A stretch of DNA of 64,000 bases from Azophilus sp965220835 (GTDB lineage Bacteria > Pseudomonadota > Gammaproteobacteria > Pseudomonadales > Azotimanducaceae). The notes below the pieces were generated by a model. It was not told where the DNA came from, ran no database searches, and was given only the letters and a program-made list of their open reading frames with translations. The stretch is from the NCBI GenBank assembly GCA_965220835.1, contig OZ244842.1, positions 2,976,001 to 3,040,000 on the forward strand. Reading direction: 5' to 3'. This document shows, one piece after another, positions 8,084 to 16,863 of this stretch. The stretch's first letter is position 1; every line of letters begins with the position of its first letter. Made by a program: the position numbers and the translations under genes.

Positions 8084-9307
8084 TCAGCCTCCGTAGTTCT
8101 GTTGCCACTCGTGTTGCTTGCGCATGTCGGCGATGTAGCTCTGCCAGCGCCCCGCCGCTCGCTTGCTGTCCTCGAAGGCCCGCGCCTTGCGCAGGGCGGC
8201 AAAGCCCTCACCGAACTTCTCCTGCTCCGCGCAGGCGATGGCCAGCAACAACCAAGCGTTGCCTGGGTTCTCCATGCCCAAATCCAAGGCGTCGCGCAAC
8301 GCTTGCTCGGCTTTTGCCCAGCGTCCTGCCTCGATGTGCAGGTTGGCGGCACGGACCAAGGGCGCGCCGTCCTTAGCGAGTTCAGCCAAGCGCGTCAACG
8401 CGGCGATTGCGCTATCGGTCTCACGGGCGGCCACCCAGGCGTTGGCCAGCAGGCCCAAATTGTCTTCATCCGGCACCAGCAGATCGTCCTGGAAAGCCGC
8501 GTCCACCATCCGTGCGGCGTGCTCGGGCACGCCCCGAGCCACGGCCAGCTGCACCATCGAACGGATGGACGAACCCTTCTCCAAGGTGCCGCTCAGCCAA
8601 GCCACGCGCAGGGTGGCGAGCGCCTGGCCTTCATCCTCCAGCAAGAGGTAAACGCTGGCCAGTTGCTCCCAATAGCCGGGCTTGTCCGGCCACAGCCGCA
8701 GCATGCGCTGCAAGGTGGCGGCGGCCTTTTGGTAACGCCCAAGCTCAAAGTAGGCTGCCGTCAGTAGCTGAAACCAGGATTCGCGCGGGTTTTCGGCCGC
8801 CGCCAGCGCCCGTTCCGCGTATGGGACGGCTTGCTCGTGGCGCTGCGTTTGGGCGTAGATGTTGGCCATGAACATCAGCTGTGCCGGCGAGGGTGCCTCC
8901 AAGGTCTCGAACCACTCCGCAGCGAAGGCCAAGGCGGCGTCGAAGTCGTTCTGCGCGGCATGCAACTGAGCCACCATGTAGCCGACGTTGTACTTCACCT
9001 TTTCCGGCAGCTTGTTGAGCGCCAAGCTTCTCTTCAGGTGCGTGATGGCTTGGTCGAAGCGCTCCGCGCTCATTTCCGCATAGCCGAGCATTTGCAGGGT
9101 CAGCGCTTGGTCCAAGGTGTCAGCCTGCACGTCATTCAGCAGCGCCGTGAGCACCGCCACCGCACCTTCCACGTCGTTCGAAGCCATCAATTCCTGGGCC
9201 TCGGTGAGCCGGTTGTATGTCTTGGCGGTGACCGAGTCTGCATTGGCCAAGACTGGGGCGCAAACGAGAAGGGCCAGCGCCGTGAGAAAGGCAAGCGGCC
9301 GACCCAA
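8084..9307 (-). CDS. TPR-repeat protein of the TonB/ExbBD cluster
   Basis: About 407 aa from TTG 9307. That start puts the signal peptide (RPLAFLTALALLVCAPVLANA) at the N-terminus. ATG 9406 or 9427 would add a 33-40 residue leader running through repeat-like DNA. The body is tandem tetratricopeptide helices (for example AVPYAERALAAAENPRESWFQLLTAAYFELGRYQKAA). It is a periplasmic scaffold of the kind found at the end of DUF3450-ExbB-ExbB-ExbD-TonB operons, probably assisting a specialised TonB system. The start is uncertain. Confidence 0.8.
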   Translation of the reverse strand: MGRPLAFLTALALLVCAPVLANADSVTAKTYNRLTEAQELMASNDVEGAVAVLTALLNDVQADTLDQALTLQMLGYAEMSAERFDQAITHLKRSLALNKLPEKVKYNVGYMVAQLHAAQNDFDAALAFAAEWFETLEAPSPAQLMFMANIYAQTQRHEQAVPYAERALAAAENPRESWFQLLTAAYFELGRYQKAAATLQRMLRLWPDKPGYWEQLASVYLLLEDEGQALATLRVAWLSGTLEKGSSIRSMVQLAVARGVPEHAARMVDAAFQDDLLVPDEDNLGLLANAWVAARETDSAIAALTRLAELAKDGAPLVRAANLHIEAGRWAKAEQALRDALDLGMENPGNAWLLLAIACAEQEKFGEGFAALRKARAFEDSKRAAGRWQSYIADMRKQHEWQQNYGG

Positions 9308-9420
9308 AGCAAGGAGCCGGCGCTTCCCTGCGGGACGTCCATCGCGTGTGGCAACGGCGCTACGTGCCGTCCGAGAGCAAGATGCCCTCGCTACGGGGGA
9401 TCCCATCCGCTTAGCCAAGA

Positions 9421-9505
9421 AACTCACGCCAGCAAAACCCGCTCCGCGAAATCTCGCCCATCTAGCCAGGAGTTTCGCGCCAGCGAAACGCCAACGCGAA
9501 CGCGC
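9421..9505. repeat. REP-like hairpin element between tonB and the TPR gene
   Basis: A perfect hairpin GTTTCGC-GCCA-GCGAAAC lies at 9472-9489 and is followed by GCCAACGCGAACG. A degraded second motif (ACGCCAGCAAAAC) lies just before it. The same hairpin plus CCAACG tail recurs near 62037 and, on the other strand, in the 55.4 kb array. Confidence 0.6.
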
Positions 9506-9515
9506 GCTGGCACGG

Positions 9516-10172
9516 TTACTGGCCCTCCAGCACGAACTCGATGGTTTGCATGGCCCGCTGCGCCACTGGGGTGCCGTCCACGATCTTGGGGCGGAACTTC
9601 CAGCGCTGCATGGCGGCCAAGGCCGCTTCGTTGAACAGGCGGGTGGGGTCGGATTCCATGACCCTGGCGTCGGAAACCGAGCCGTCCGGGCGGATGATCA
9701 CTTCCATCGTCACCCAGCCCTCAATGCGCGCCTGCTTGGCGCGCCGTGGGTACACCGGGGCGATGCGCACCACGGGGATGGCGTCAGTGTCGAAGCCAGC
9801 CAAGCCTTGGCCAGCGCTGAGGGTGCCGAGGTAGGGGCCGCCGCCGTCGTTGATGGGCAGGCCGATGCTGGGCATGTCCATGCCTAGGTCACGGGCGGCA
9901 AAGCTGTTGATTTGGGTGGAGAAGTCGGGAGTCTCCGGCACCTCATCCGGTGGTGGCGGCGGCTCTGGCAAACGCCGGTCCTTGGTGTTGATCTCCGTGT
10001 CCGCCGGGTCGATGCGCACGAAGTTGAGGTACGCCTGCTGCCGGTCCGGCTTCTCCAGAATGCCGTCGGAACGAATCAGCTGGTTCATGAGCGTGAACAG
10101 GCTCAAGGCCACGCCCACCGCCAAGCTGGCGGCCCCAAGCTGGCGCAGGCGCGTCAATGCGGCTAAGTTCAC
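9516..10172 (-). CDS. tonB: Energy transducer TonB
   Basis: 218 aa. One N-terminal membrane anchor (AASLAVGVALSLFTLMNQLI), a Pro-rich periplasmic spacer (LPEPPPPPDEVPE), and a C-terminal TonB domain (VYPRRAKQARIEGWVTMEVIIRPDGSVSDARVMESDP, FNEAALAAMQRWKFRP). It transmits proton-motive energy from ExbBD to an outer-membrane receptor. Its start overlaps the exbD stop by four bases. No TonB-dependent receptor is encoded in this window. Confidence 0.92.
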   Translation of the reverse strand: MNLAALTRLRQLGAASLAVGVALSLFTLMNQLIRSDGILEKPDRQQAYLNFVRIDPADTEINTKDRRLPEPPPPPDEVPETPDFSTQINSFAARDLGMDMPSIGLPINDGGGPYLGTLSAGQGLAGFDTDAIPVVRIAPVYPRRAKQARIEGWVTMEVIIRPDGSVSDARVMESDPTRLFNEAALAAMQRWKFRPKIVDGTPVAQRAMQTIEFVLEGQ

Positions 10173-10579
10173 GGCTCGTCAGCCGCGACCGAGACGCTGG
10201 TGGCGCCCGCCAGCCGGGCTTGGTCCAGCACATCGATCAGCGTCTCGGTGTTGGACAGCGCATCAGCGATGATGATGACCGCCGCACCAGGGCTTTCCGC
10301 CAAACCCCGCTCGATGTTGGCGCGCACCGCCCGCTTGTCGACTTGGCGCTTCTCGATCCAAATCTGGTTGTTGGCGCCAATGCCCACCTGGATGCTGGAG
10401 GCATCGGTGGGCACCGCGGTCTCCGCATTGGGCCGGGTGACATCCACCCCGGATTCCTTGACGAAGGTGGAGGTGACGATGAAGAAGATCAGCATGATGA
10501 ACACCACGTCCAGCATGGGCGTGAGGTCGATGGGGCTCTCTTCCTCTTCATCGATGAAGAAACGGGAACTGTCCGCCAT
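10169..10579 (-). CDS. exbD: Biopolymer transport protein ExbD
   Basis: 136 aa. A short cytoplasmic N-terminus is followed by one TM segment (PIDLTPMLDVVFIMLIFFIVTSTFV) containing the conserved Asp in LDVVFI that carries protons. The periplasmic domain follows. It works with the two ExbB-type proteins upstream and TonB downstream in the inner membrane. Confidence 0.93.
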   Translation of the reverse strand: MADSSRFFIDEEEESPIDLTPMLDVVFIMLIFFIVTSTFVKESGVDVTRPNAETAVPTDASSIQVGIGANNQIWIEKRQVDKRAVRANIERGLAESPGAAVIIIADALSNTETLIDVLDQARLAGATSVSVAADEP

Positions 10580-10611
10580 CAGCGTGCTCCTTTGCGGTCC
10601 CGTGCCCGGGC

Positions 10612-11127
10612 CTAGGTGGGGGCCATGCGCTCGCCGAGCTGGCGCAGTTCGCGCTTATGGCGGCGATGGAGATGGGTGGCGAAGGGGATGGCTGAAATCG
10701 ACACCACCATCCCCGCCAAGGTGGGAATGGTGGCCGCGCTGACGCCGTCCGCCATGGCCCTGGGATTGCCGGAGCCGAGGCTGGCCATGACGTCGAACAC
10801 TTGGATCATGCCGGTAACGGTGCCCAGCAGGCCCATCAACGGCAGCAGGGCGATGAACGCCGTGATGGTCTTGAGGTGGCTGGCCATCTCGCAATCGACT
10901 TCCGAGATGAGCTGGGCACGCTGCCGCATCGCGTACCAAGACGCCCGTTCCGGGCGGGACCGCCAAGCGTCCAGCCGCTGCTGCCGAACCGCCGGCAACC
11001 CAAAGCGGAAGAACCAGAGCCGCTCCAGCACCATCCACCAGAGCAGCACGGTCAAGGCGAGAATGCCCCAGAGCACCTGCCCGCCCCTCTCCATGAAATC
11101 GAAAAACCCGACTGTCAGCCCCTCCAT
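10612..11127 (-). CDS. exbB: MotA/TolQ/ExbB proton channel, short form
   Basis: 171 aa from ATG 11127; TTG 11148, which overlaps the upstream stop, is an alternative. It has three TM segments: FMERGGQVLWGILALTVLLWWMVL, TAFIALLPLMGLLGTVTGMI and PTLAGMVVSISAIPFATHL. The MGLLGTVTGM loop is the family signature. It forms the pentameric channel partner of ExbD. Two ExbB-type genes in one operon is typical of this cluster. Confidence 0.9.
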   Translation of the reverse strand: MEGLTVGFFDFMERGGQVLWGILALTVLLWWMVLERLWFFRFGLPAVRQQRLDAWRSRPERASWYAMRQRAQLISEVDCEMASHLKTITAFIALLPLMGLLGTVTGMIQVFDVMASLGSGNPRAMADGVSAATIPTLAGMVVSISAIPFATHLHRRHKRELRQLGERMAPT

Positions 11128-11144
11128 TGGCCGGCCACCCCAAG

Positions 11145-12539
11145 TCAAGCCGAGCCGGCGGCAGGTTGCCGGGAGCGGGCCAGCGCTTCCGCCTTCTGCG
11201 CCATCAAGCCCGCCGCCTGCTCGCCGATGACTTTGCTGAGGTGGGTCGAGCGGCTGCTAAGGAAACTGTGGGAGAGCAGCAGGGGAATGGCGGCGCTTAA
11301 GCCCAGCACGGTGGTCACCAACGCTTGGGAAATGCCTCCCGCCATCAGCTTGGGATCGCCCGCCCCGAACAGGGTAATGGCTTGGAAGGTGCCGATCATG
11401 CCGGTCACCGTGCCAAGCAGGCCCATCAAGGGCGCCACTGCGGCCAACACGCGGATGGTGGGCAGGCCCTTGCGCACCTCCGCCACGTCAGCGATGACGA
11501 CACTCTCCAAGTGGCGCGATATGAGCTCCAAATCATTGAGATGGGCGTGCTGGTGGTAGGTGGACAGGATGCGGCCCACGGGATTGTCGTCATTGACCTG
11601 GTCCAAGTCCTCAAGCTGCCGCTTGATGCGCCGATTGATCACCGCCAAGCGCAGCGCCCGCTCCGCCACCAGAGCCAGGCCGATGGCCGTGATGGCCAAA
11701 ATGAAGTAACCCACCAAGCGACCTTGCTGGATGCGCTCGATGAGGCTCGGCGACTGCACCAGCAAGCCCAGCAGGGCGCCCCGGGAGGGATCCAAGGCGA
11801 AGTTCACCAGATCCTCCGGCTTGGCAGCGCCCAACGCCTCGGCAGTGCTGCGGGCGGCGCCCGCCGGCTGCCGGGGCAACTCCACCAACTGGTTGCTCTC
11901 CGGCAGGTAGTTCAGATACTTGCCATCCGCCACTACGTTGAACAGGCCCACCCGAACGGCTTGCGCCGCGTAGGTGCCTCCGGCCGGCTCGACAATCTGG
12001 GCGGGGAAGCGGCTCACCTGCCCGGAGTGGGAAATCTCCTGCATCAGCAACCGCCAGAGCGCGCGCATCTGGGGGATGGTGGGCACTTCGGCGCTTTCCG
12101 CCAAGGCCTCGGCCTCCCCGCGCCGTTCCGGATACTCCAAGGTGATGAACGAATCGAACAACAGGGTTTGCACGTCATCGGCGGTCTGGCGGAAAACGCC
12201 GAACAACTCGCCAAGGTCGCCAATGCGGCGGTCGAGCTGGGTAGTGAGTTCCGCCAGCCGGTCCTCGTTGCCGTCGAACTGCCGTTGCAGGTTGTTCTTT
12301 TGCCGCTCAAGGCCGGCGATGTCCGCCTGCAATTGCGCCAGCATGCTTGCCCGTTCCGCGGCTGAGGCTTGGAACTGCCGCTCGCGCTCGCTGCTGCGCT
12401 GGGCCTCTAGGCCCGCTTGCCGGGCCACCCGGTCATAGAGTTCCATCAAGCCGCCTGGCTCCGCGCCCTGCTCCTCGGCCCAAGCAGCGGCATGGCTCAG
12501 CCACAGCAAGCCGCAGAGCATCCCCAGAACGGGCCTCAT
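11145..12539 (-). CDS. MotA/TolQ/ExbB proton channel with long periplasmic N-terminus
   Basis: 464 aa. A signal peptide (MRPVLGMLCGLLWLSHAAAWA) is followed by a coiled coil (about residues 40-110: LAQLQADIAGLERQKNNLQRQF) and a periplasmic domain. The C-terminal ExbB channel domain contains AVAPLMGLLGTVTGMIGTFQAI and a last TM in VTTVLGLSAAIPLLLSHSF. The ATGA overlap with the DUF3450 gene shows coupling. The long periplasmic extension separates it from the short ExbB next door and may contact DUF3450. Confidence 0.9.
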   Translation of the reverse strand: MRPVLGMLCGLLWLSHAAAWAEEQGAEPGGLMELYDRVARQAGLEAQRSSERERQFQASAAERASMLAQLQADIAGLERQKNNLQRQFDGNEDRLAELTTQLDRRIGDLGELFGVFRQTADDVQTLLFDSFITLEYPERRGEAEALAESAEVPTIPQMRALWRLLMQEISHSGQVSRFPAQIVEPAGGTYAAQAVRVGLFNVVADGKYLNYLPESNQLVELPRQPAGAARSTAEALGAAKPEDLVNFALDPSRGALLGLLVQSPSLIERIQQGRLVGYFILAITAIGLALVAERALRLAVINRRIKRQLEDLDQVNDDNPVGRILSTYHQHAHLNDLELISRHLESVVIADVAEVRKGLPTIRVLAAVAPLMGLLGTVTGMIGTFQAITLFGAGDPKLMAGGISQALVTTVLGLSAAIPLLLSHSFLSSRSTHLSKVIGEQAAGLMAQKAEALARSRQPAAGSA

Positions 12540-13327
12540 CGGCTCGCCCCCGGCCCCTGCACGGGCAGCTGCAGCAATTCCGGCGGGGCCTGCTTGCGGG
12601 CGATTCGCAGGCCAGACTGAACCGGCCGGCGGGCATCGCCCTCGAGCGTCTCGAAGGCTCGGCTCGAAGGGTTCCAGCGGCCGCTCTCGGCGCCGTCCAG
12701 CGTCTGGTAGTAAAGGCCAACGCGACCGATGCGCAGAAAGTCCACGGTTCGGACTTCATTGCCGGTGGGCAGCTCGCCACGATAGGCCTCGATGGTGCGC
12801 CCGTAGTCCACCTCCACCAAGTAGGCCTCCATGATGCGGCGGAACTTCTCGCCAGCGGTTACGTCGGCGCGGTCGATCAGCTCCCGAAGCAAGGCCACTC
12901 GCGCCTCCCGCTCATCGAGCAGAAAGGGCACATCCGCGGCCACCAATTCCGACAAGGTGTCGATCATCTCGATCATCAAGGGCAAGCTGCCGGTTTCGAT
13001 GGACTCGATTTCGTCAATCTGGCGGGCTAGGGAGGTGATTTCCCCCTCCTGGGAGGCGATGAGCCGCTCAAGCTGCCCGTTGTAGATGCTCAAGGACTCC
13101 CGCCGCTGGCTGGCCACGCGCCAGCGCTGCAGATCCAAGGCGGCAGCGTCCGCCAACGCATCAATTCGGGCTTGGCTGGCAGCCGCCGCCGCATCGGACT
13201 CAGCTTGCGCAGCCAAGCTGTCCTCAAGCCCGCCGGCCTGCTGAGCCCAGCCTGCCTGCAGCACTGACACAGCAGCAAGGAACAGCACTGCCTTGAGGCG
13301 GCGTCCGTTAGTCTGTCTCTTGGTCAA
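12536..13327 (-). CDS. DUF3450 periplasmic coiled-coil protein
   Basis: 263 aa from TTG 13327, with a signal peptide (RRLKAVLFLAAVSVLQAGWA) and long coiled coil (residues about 30-110), then the DUF3450 core (FLLDEREARVALLRELIDRADVTAGEKFRRIMEAYLVEVDYGRTIEAYRGEL). It is the first gene of the TonB cluster. The family is consistently found with ExbB/ExbD/TonB genes, but its function is unknown. GTG 13288 would be a shorter alternative start but would lose the basic n-region. Confidence 0.88.
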   Translation of the reverse strand: MTKRQTNGRRLKAVLFLAAVSVLQAGWAQQAGGLEDSLAAQAESDAAAAASQARIDALADAAALDLQRWRVASQRRESLSIYNGQLERLIASQEGEITSLARQIDEIESIETGSLPLMIEMIDTLSELVAADVPFLLDEREARVALLRELIDRADVTAGEKFRRIMEAYLVEVDYGRTIEAYRGELPTGNEVRTVDFLRIGRVGLYYQTLDGAESGRWNPSSRAFETLEGDARRPVQSGLRIARKQAPPELLQLPVQGPGASR

Positions 13328-13423
13328 GTCAAATAGCCAGTGGATGCGGGACTTCTCGGAACTGAGTTGATTGTATTCAGCGAGTCAATTTGATGAAGAA
13401 ACAATGAGTAAACCGCAAACAAC

Positions 13424-13681
13424 TCAGGGAGCCGATTGGAGATGGCGAATCACTGGTTCAAACGTACCTGTGAATGCCTCCACAAACACTTTGGACTTGT
13501 CGGAAAGATATGGTTGATCGGCGCACGTCACAAGCGCGTCGATTAGCTCTTGCCGGTTGGCGTGAGCCACTCCCTTACTCGCTTCCACAAGCGCCATTGA
13601 GCATATCAACTCCAAAGCGGCGCATTGCCCCTCTATGGCATCAATCTTCGACTCCAAGTTACGGCGGTCTTCTTGTGTCAT
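13424..13681 (-). CDS. Hypothetical small helical protein
   Basis: 85 aa, ATG start at 13681 without a clear ribosome binding site. It is predicted helical (DRRNLESKIDAIEGQCAALELICSMALVEAS) and soluble. I do not recognise the family. It lies between the DUF3450 gene and the adenosyltransferase gene on the same strand. Confidence 0.5.
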   Translation of the reverse strand: MTQEDRRNLESKIDAIEGQCAALELICSMALVEASKGVAHANRQELIDALVTCADQPYLSDKSKVFVEAFTGTFEPVIRHLQSAP

Positions 13682-13750
13682 CGGTAAGTCGTCCGGTTTG
13701 TTTGCATTCGTTCGCCCCCGCGGTTAGTCAGAATCAGCGCCTCCTGACCC

Positions 13751-14293
13751 CTAAACACCGCGCCAAAGGTCTTCCGGCAGTTCGTCCTCCGCGTTCAGGG
13801 CGCGGGCCAGGACGAAGCAGTAGTCGCCCAAGCGGTTGAGGTAGCGGCCGCCGCGGGGCATTTCGGCCCGCCAGAGGCTGCGTTCGGCGCGGCGGCAGAC
13901 GCTGCGGCAGACGTGGGCGGCCGCTCCCGCGCGGTTGCCGCCGGGCAGCACGAACTCAGTGAGGGGCGGCAAGGCTTCGTTCAGCGCTGCCACGGCCTCC
14001 TCCAAGGGCTCCACATCCGGCGCGGGCAATTCGCCAACCGTTGCCAAGTGGGCGCCAAGGTCGAACAGTTGCTGCTGGATTTCTCGCAGTTGGGCCACCA
14101 AGTCGCCGTCGGCAACCTCGGTGAGCAAGGCGCCGAACTGGCTGTTGAGTTCATCGACGTCGCCGATGGCTGCGAACAGGGCATCGCCCTTCGGCCGCTT
14201 GCTGCCGTCGGCCAGCTGGCTCTCGCCGGCGTCGCCCTGCCGGGTGACAACGCGGCTGATGCGGTGGCGGGGCTTGGATTTGCGTTGGTTCAT
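13751..14293 (-). CDS. PduO-type cob(I)alamin adenosyltransferase
   Basis: 180 aa from ATG 14293. It transfers the adenosyl group of ATP to corrinoid to make adenosylcobalamin. Family features: the N-terminal TRQGDAGESQLADGSKRPKGD ATP loop, GDVDELNSQFGAL, FVLPGGNRAGAAAHVCRSVCRRAER (the RxxxRRxER-like helix) and LNRLGDYCFVLAR. In the ATP loop TGDxG is TRQGDAGES, a common variant. It stands alone, divergent from yajQ. Confidence 0.9.
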   Translation of the reverse strand: MNQRKSKPRHRISRVVTRQGDAGESQLADGSKRPKGDALFAAIGDVDELNSQFGALLTEVADGDLVAQLREIQQQLFDLGAHLATVGELPAPDVEPLEEAVAALNEALPPLTEFVLPGGNRAGAAAHVCRSVCRRAERSLWRAEMPRGGRYLNRLGDYCFVLARALNAEDELPEDLWRGV

Positions 14294-14341
14294 GGCTGGC
14301 TGCCTGGATGGGGCGGGATGCGGCGCCCGCTGGGGTCTCGC

Positions 14342-14347
14342 TATAAT
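14342..14347 (+). promoter_or_regulatory. Candidate -10 box upstream of yajQ
   Basis: TATAAT, a consensus -10, lies about 100 bases before the yajQ ATG in the divergent region. A second TATAAT lies on the opposite strand at 14364-14359 facing the adenosyltransferase gene. I see no convincing -35 for either. Confidence 0.3.
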
Positions 14348-14449
14348 GCTGGCTGCCAATTATACGCCGCCCGCCATCGTTGCCGGGCAATGTGATTGAG
14401 CCGACGTACCGATAACGTCCGCATATACGCATATATAGGAGGGGAAGCC

Positions 14450-14932
14450 ATGCCCGCATTCGATGTCGTCTCCGAGGTGGACCTCCAGGAGGTTCGCAAC
14501 GCCGTGGATCAGGCGTCCCGGGAGCTGCGTTCCCGTTTCGACTTCCGCGGCGTGGACGCAAGCTTCGAGCTTTCCGAGCAAGGCATTCAGGTGGCCGCCT
14601 TCGAAGACTTCCAGCTCAAGCAGATGGAAGACATGCTGCGCGCCAAGATGGCCAGCCGCAAAATTGACGCTGCCAGCTTGGATCCGCAGCCCATTGAAGG
14701 CGCCGGCAAGCAGCGCCGCCAGCTGTTCCGGCTCAAGCAAGGCATCGACCGGGATTCAGCGAAGCGGATCACCAAGCTGGTGAAGGACTCCAAGCGCAAG
14801 GTGCAAGCCCAGATCAACGGCGAGAAGGTGCGGGTCACCGGCAAGAAGCGCGACGACCTGCAGGCGGTGATCGCCCTGCTGAAGGATGCCGAACTGGCCG
14901 TTCCGCTGCAGTTCGACAATTTTCGGGACTGA
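14450..14932 (+). CDS. yajQ: YajQ family cyclic-di-GMP-binding protein
   Basis: 160 aa, the usual family length. Start ATG 14450 follows a strong AGGAGGGG ribosome binding site. Signature: MPAFDVVSEVDLQEVRNAVDQASRELRSRFDFRG, and near the end KVRVTGKKRDDLQAVIALLK. YajQ proteins are two-ferredoxin-fold nucleotide binders; in Xanthomonas and Pseudomonas relatives they sense cyclic-di-GMP. Confidence 0.95.
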   Translation: MPAFDVVSEVDLQEVRNAVDQASRELRSRFDFRGVDASFELSEQGIQVAAFEDFQLKQMEDMLRAKMASRKIDAASLDPQPIEGAGKQRRQLFRLKQGIDRDSAKRITKLVKDSKRKVQAQINGEKVRVTGKKRDDLQAVIALLKDAELAVPLQFDNFRD

Positions 14933-14992
14933 CCGCGCGCCATCGTCCAGGGCCGCAGTGGTCTTCGGACAGCGCGCCAAGCCCCCACTCCA

Positions 14993-16420
14993 ATGAACCC
15001 CTCCAAAGCGGCGGCTGCGCCTGATTCCGGTTCGCAACCCGGCAACTGGCAGTCTGCCCTCTCCGTTTACGCGGACTGGCGCATGGCCAAGATCCTGCTG
15101 CTGGGGTTCGTCAGCGGCTTCCCCTGGCTGCTGATCGGCGCCATGCTAACGCTGTGGTTGAAGGAGGAGGGCTTCAGCCGCACCAGCATCGGCCTGTTCA
15201 CGCTGATGTTCACCGTGTATGCCGTCAACGCCCTCTGGGCACCCGTGGTGGATGGCGTTCGCGTGCCCTGGCTCAGCCGGCGCTTTGGCCGCCGCACCGG
15301 CTGGATTCTGGCCATGCAGGCCGTCATTGCCGGCTCCGTGCTGTTCGTTGCCGCATTGCCGGACGCAACCGGGCACCTCTGGTTCTTGGCCGGCGCCCTG
15401 TTCGTGGTGGCCGTGGCCAGCGCCACCCAGGACGTCGCCATCGACGCGTTGAGAATTGAAATGATCGCCCCGGAGGAAGGCGCCAAGGTGGGGGCCGGCT
15501 CCGCCATGGCCACGTCCGGTTGGTGGCTGGGCATGGGCGGCAGCAAGGCGCTGGCACTGCCGCTGGTGCAGTGGCTGCAGGATGGCGAAGTGGCGCGGGC
15601 CTGGCAGATGGGCTATCTGATCGCGCTGCCAGTCATCGCCGCCTGCGTTGCCTTGCTGATCTTCTGGGTGCGGGAGGTGGGGCTGCCGGCCGCAAGGCAC
15701 CCGGCTGCCCCGGGAGGCAACGGCGGCGTCGCGGCGCCCCTCCAATCCGGCTTGAGCGAGACGCTCAAACGCGCAGGCCGCCTCTACATTGCACCGGTGG
15801 TGGCGTTTGCCGCCCGCTACGGTTTGCGCATTGGCGCCCTGCTGATCGCCATCATCTTCCTGTTCAAAATCGGCGAGGCGTTTCTGGGCCGCATGTCTTT
15901 GGTGTTCTATCAGGAAGTGGGCTTTTCCAAGAACGAAATCGGGTTGGTGTCCGGCGGCCTCGGCACGTTCACGATCTGCGTTTTCGCGATTCTCGGCAGC
16001 TTCGTCAATGCCCGCTACGGGCTGTTTCGCGGCATCGTGCTCGGCGGCATCGCCATGGCCGTCACCAACCTGCTGTTTGCGGCCTTGGCCTGGCATCCGG
16101 AGGAGTGGCTGTTCGTCTTCGCGGTGGTCGCCGACCAGTTCACCACGGCCGTATCGACTGTCGCCTTCGTGGCCTTTCTCTCCCAATTGTGCGACCGCGC
16201 CCACACCGCCACCCAATACGCGGCGCTCGCCTCGCTGGGCAACCTCTCGCGCACAACGCTCGCGGCAACCAGCGGCATTGTGGTGGATGCGCTTGGCGGC
16301 AACTGGCCGCTGTTCTTTGTGCTCACCACAGCCATGGTGCTGCCCAGCCTCATCATGCTGATGGTCCTGCGCAGGCCCTTGGCGCCGCTGTTTGCCGGGG
16401 CAACCACCAAGGTGATCTGA
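14993..16420 (+). CDS. MFS transporter, AmpG-like
   Basis: 475 aa with about 12-14 TM segments. AmpG-type signatures: LLGFVSGFPWLLIGAMLTLWLKEEGF, IGLFTLMFTVYAVNALWAPVVD, RRTGWILAMQAV, and ASATQDVAIDALRIEM. AmpG imports anhydromuropeptides for cell-wall recycling; mpl elsewhere in this window (39.9 kb) would use such material. Assignment of the substrate is an inference. Confidence 0.8.
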   Translation: MNPSKAAAAPDSGSQPGNWQSALSVYADWRMAKILLLGFVSGFPWLLIGAMLTLWLKEEGFSRTSIGLFTLMFTVYAVNALWAPVVDGVRVPWLSRRFGRRTGWILAMQAVIAGSVLFVAALPDATGHLWFLAGALFVVAVASATQDVAIDALRIEMIAPEEGAKVGAGSAMATSGWWLGMGGSKALALPLVQWLQDGEVARAWQMGYLIALPVIAACVALLIFWVREVGLPAARHPAAPGGNGGVAAPLQSGLSETLKRAGRLYIAPVVAFAARYGLRIGALLIAIIFLFKIGEAFLGRMSLVFYQEVGFSKNEIGLVSGGLGTFTICVFAILGSFVNARYGLFRGIVLGGIAMAVTNLLFAALAWHPEEWLFVFAVVADQFTTAVSTVAFVAFLSQLCDRAHTATQYAALASLGNLSRTTLAATSGIVVDALGGNWPLFFVLTTAMVLPSLIMLMVLRRPLAPLFAGATTKVI

Positions 16421-16453
16421 GGCCCGGCTTACCCGTCCCGCCCGTGGTGCTCC

Positions 16454-16798
16454 TCAACCCGGCGACCAGCGATAGCGCCGCAGGTCGATCCGGCCGTTGA
16501 TGACCATCACGCTCTCGCCCTTCAGCAGTTTCAGTTGCCGGCGTCCGGCTGCACCAGGCAGCGAACTGCGGCCTGCTGCATTGACGACCCGCTGCCAAGG
16601 CAGGCGGCTGCCCCTTGGCAGGGCAGCGAGCACCGCCCCCACAAACCGGGCGCGTCCCGGCAGCCCCGCCAAGTCCGCCACTTGGCCGTAAGTGGCCACC
16701 GTGCCCGGTGGAATCATCGACACCACCTGCCAGATGCGCTCCCTTGGGCTAGGAACATCGCCTTGCTGACCTTCAATCCGGTCATTTTTCATCGACAT
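16454..16798 (-). CDS. Alkyltransferase-like (ATL) DNA damage-recognition protein
   Basis: 114 aa from ATG 16798; ATG 16792 is possible. It has the MGMT fold segment PRERIWQVVSMIPPGTVATYGQVADLAGLPGRARFVGAVLAAL. The active-site motif PCHR of O6-methylguanine methyltransferases is PWQR here (LPWQRVVNAAG), so the acceptor Cys is replaced by Trp. ATL proteins bind O6-alkylguanine and pass the lesion to nucleotide excision repair. It is convergent with the AmpG-like gene and divergent from groESL. Confidence 0.9.
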   Translation of the reverse strand: MSMKNDRIEGQQGDVPSPRERIWQVVSMIPPGTVATYGQVADLAGLPGRARFVGAVLAALPRGSRLPWQRVVNAAGRSSLPGAAGRRQLKLLKGESVMVINGRIDLRRYRWSPG

Positions 16799-16821
16799 GG
16801 CGCTTTTTTTACCAGCAGGCC

Positions 16822-16849
16822 TTGAAACTGGTTGGAACGACCCTATGAT
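16822..16849 (+). promoter_or_regulatory. Candidate promoter of groESL
   Basis: TTGAAA (16822-16827), 16-base spacer, TATGAT (16844-16849). Preceded by C and followed by a C-rich stretch before the -10, it also partly fits a sigma-32 promoter (CTTGAAA). The CIRCE operator begins 15 bases downstream. Confidence 0.6.
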
Positions 16850-16863
16850 AAGCCGCCCTTGGG

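Noticed and set aside
9511..9526. TGGCACG near the tonB end as a sigma-54 promoter
   Set aside because: The -12 TTGC half is absent at the required spacing and it lies within the 3' end of tonB.
15146..16216. 356-codon minus-strand frame opposite the AmpG-like gene
   Set aside because: Antisense of a membrane protein gene in GC-rich DNA; no start signal and no family features.
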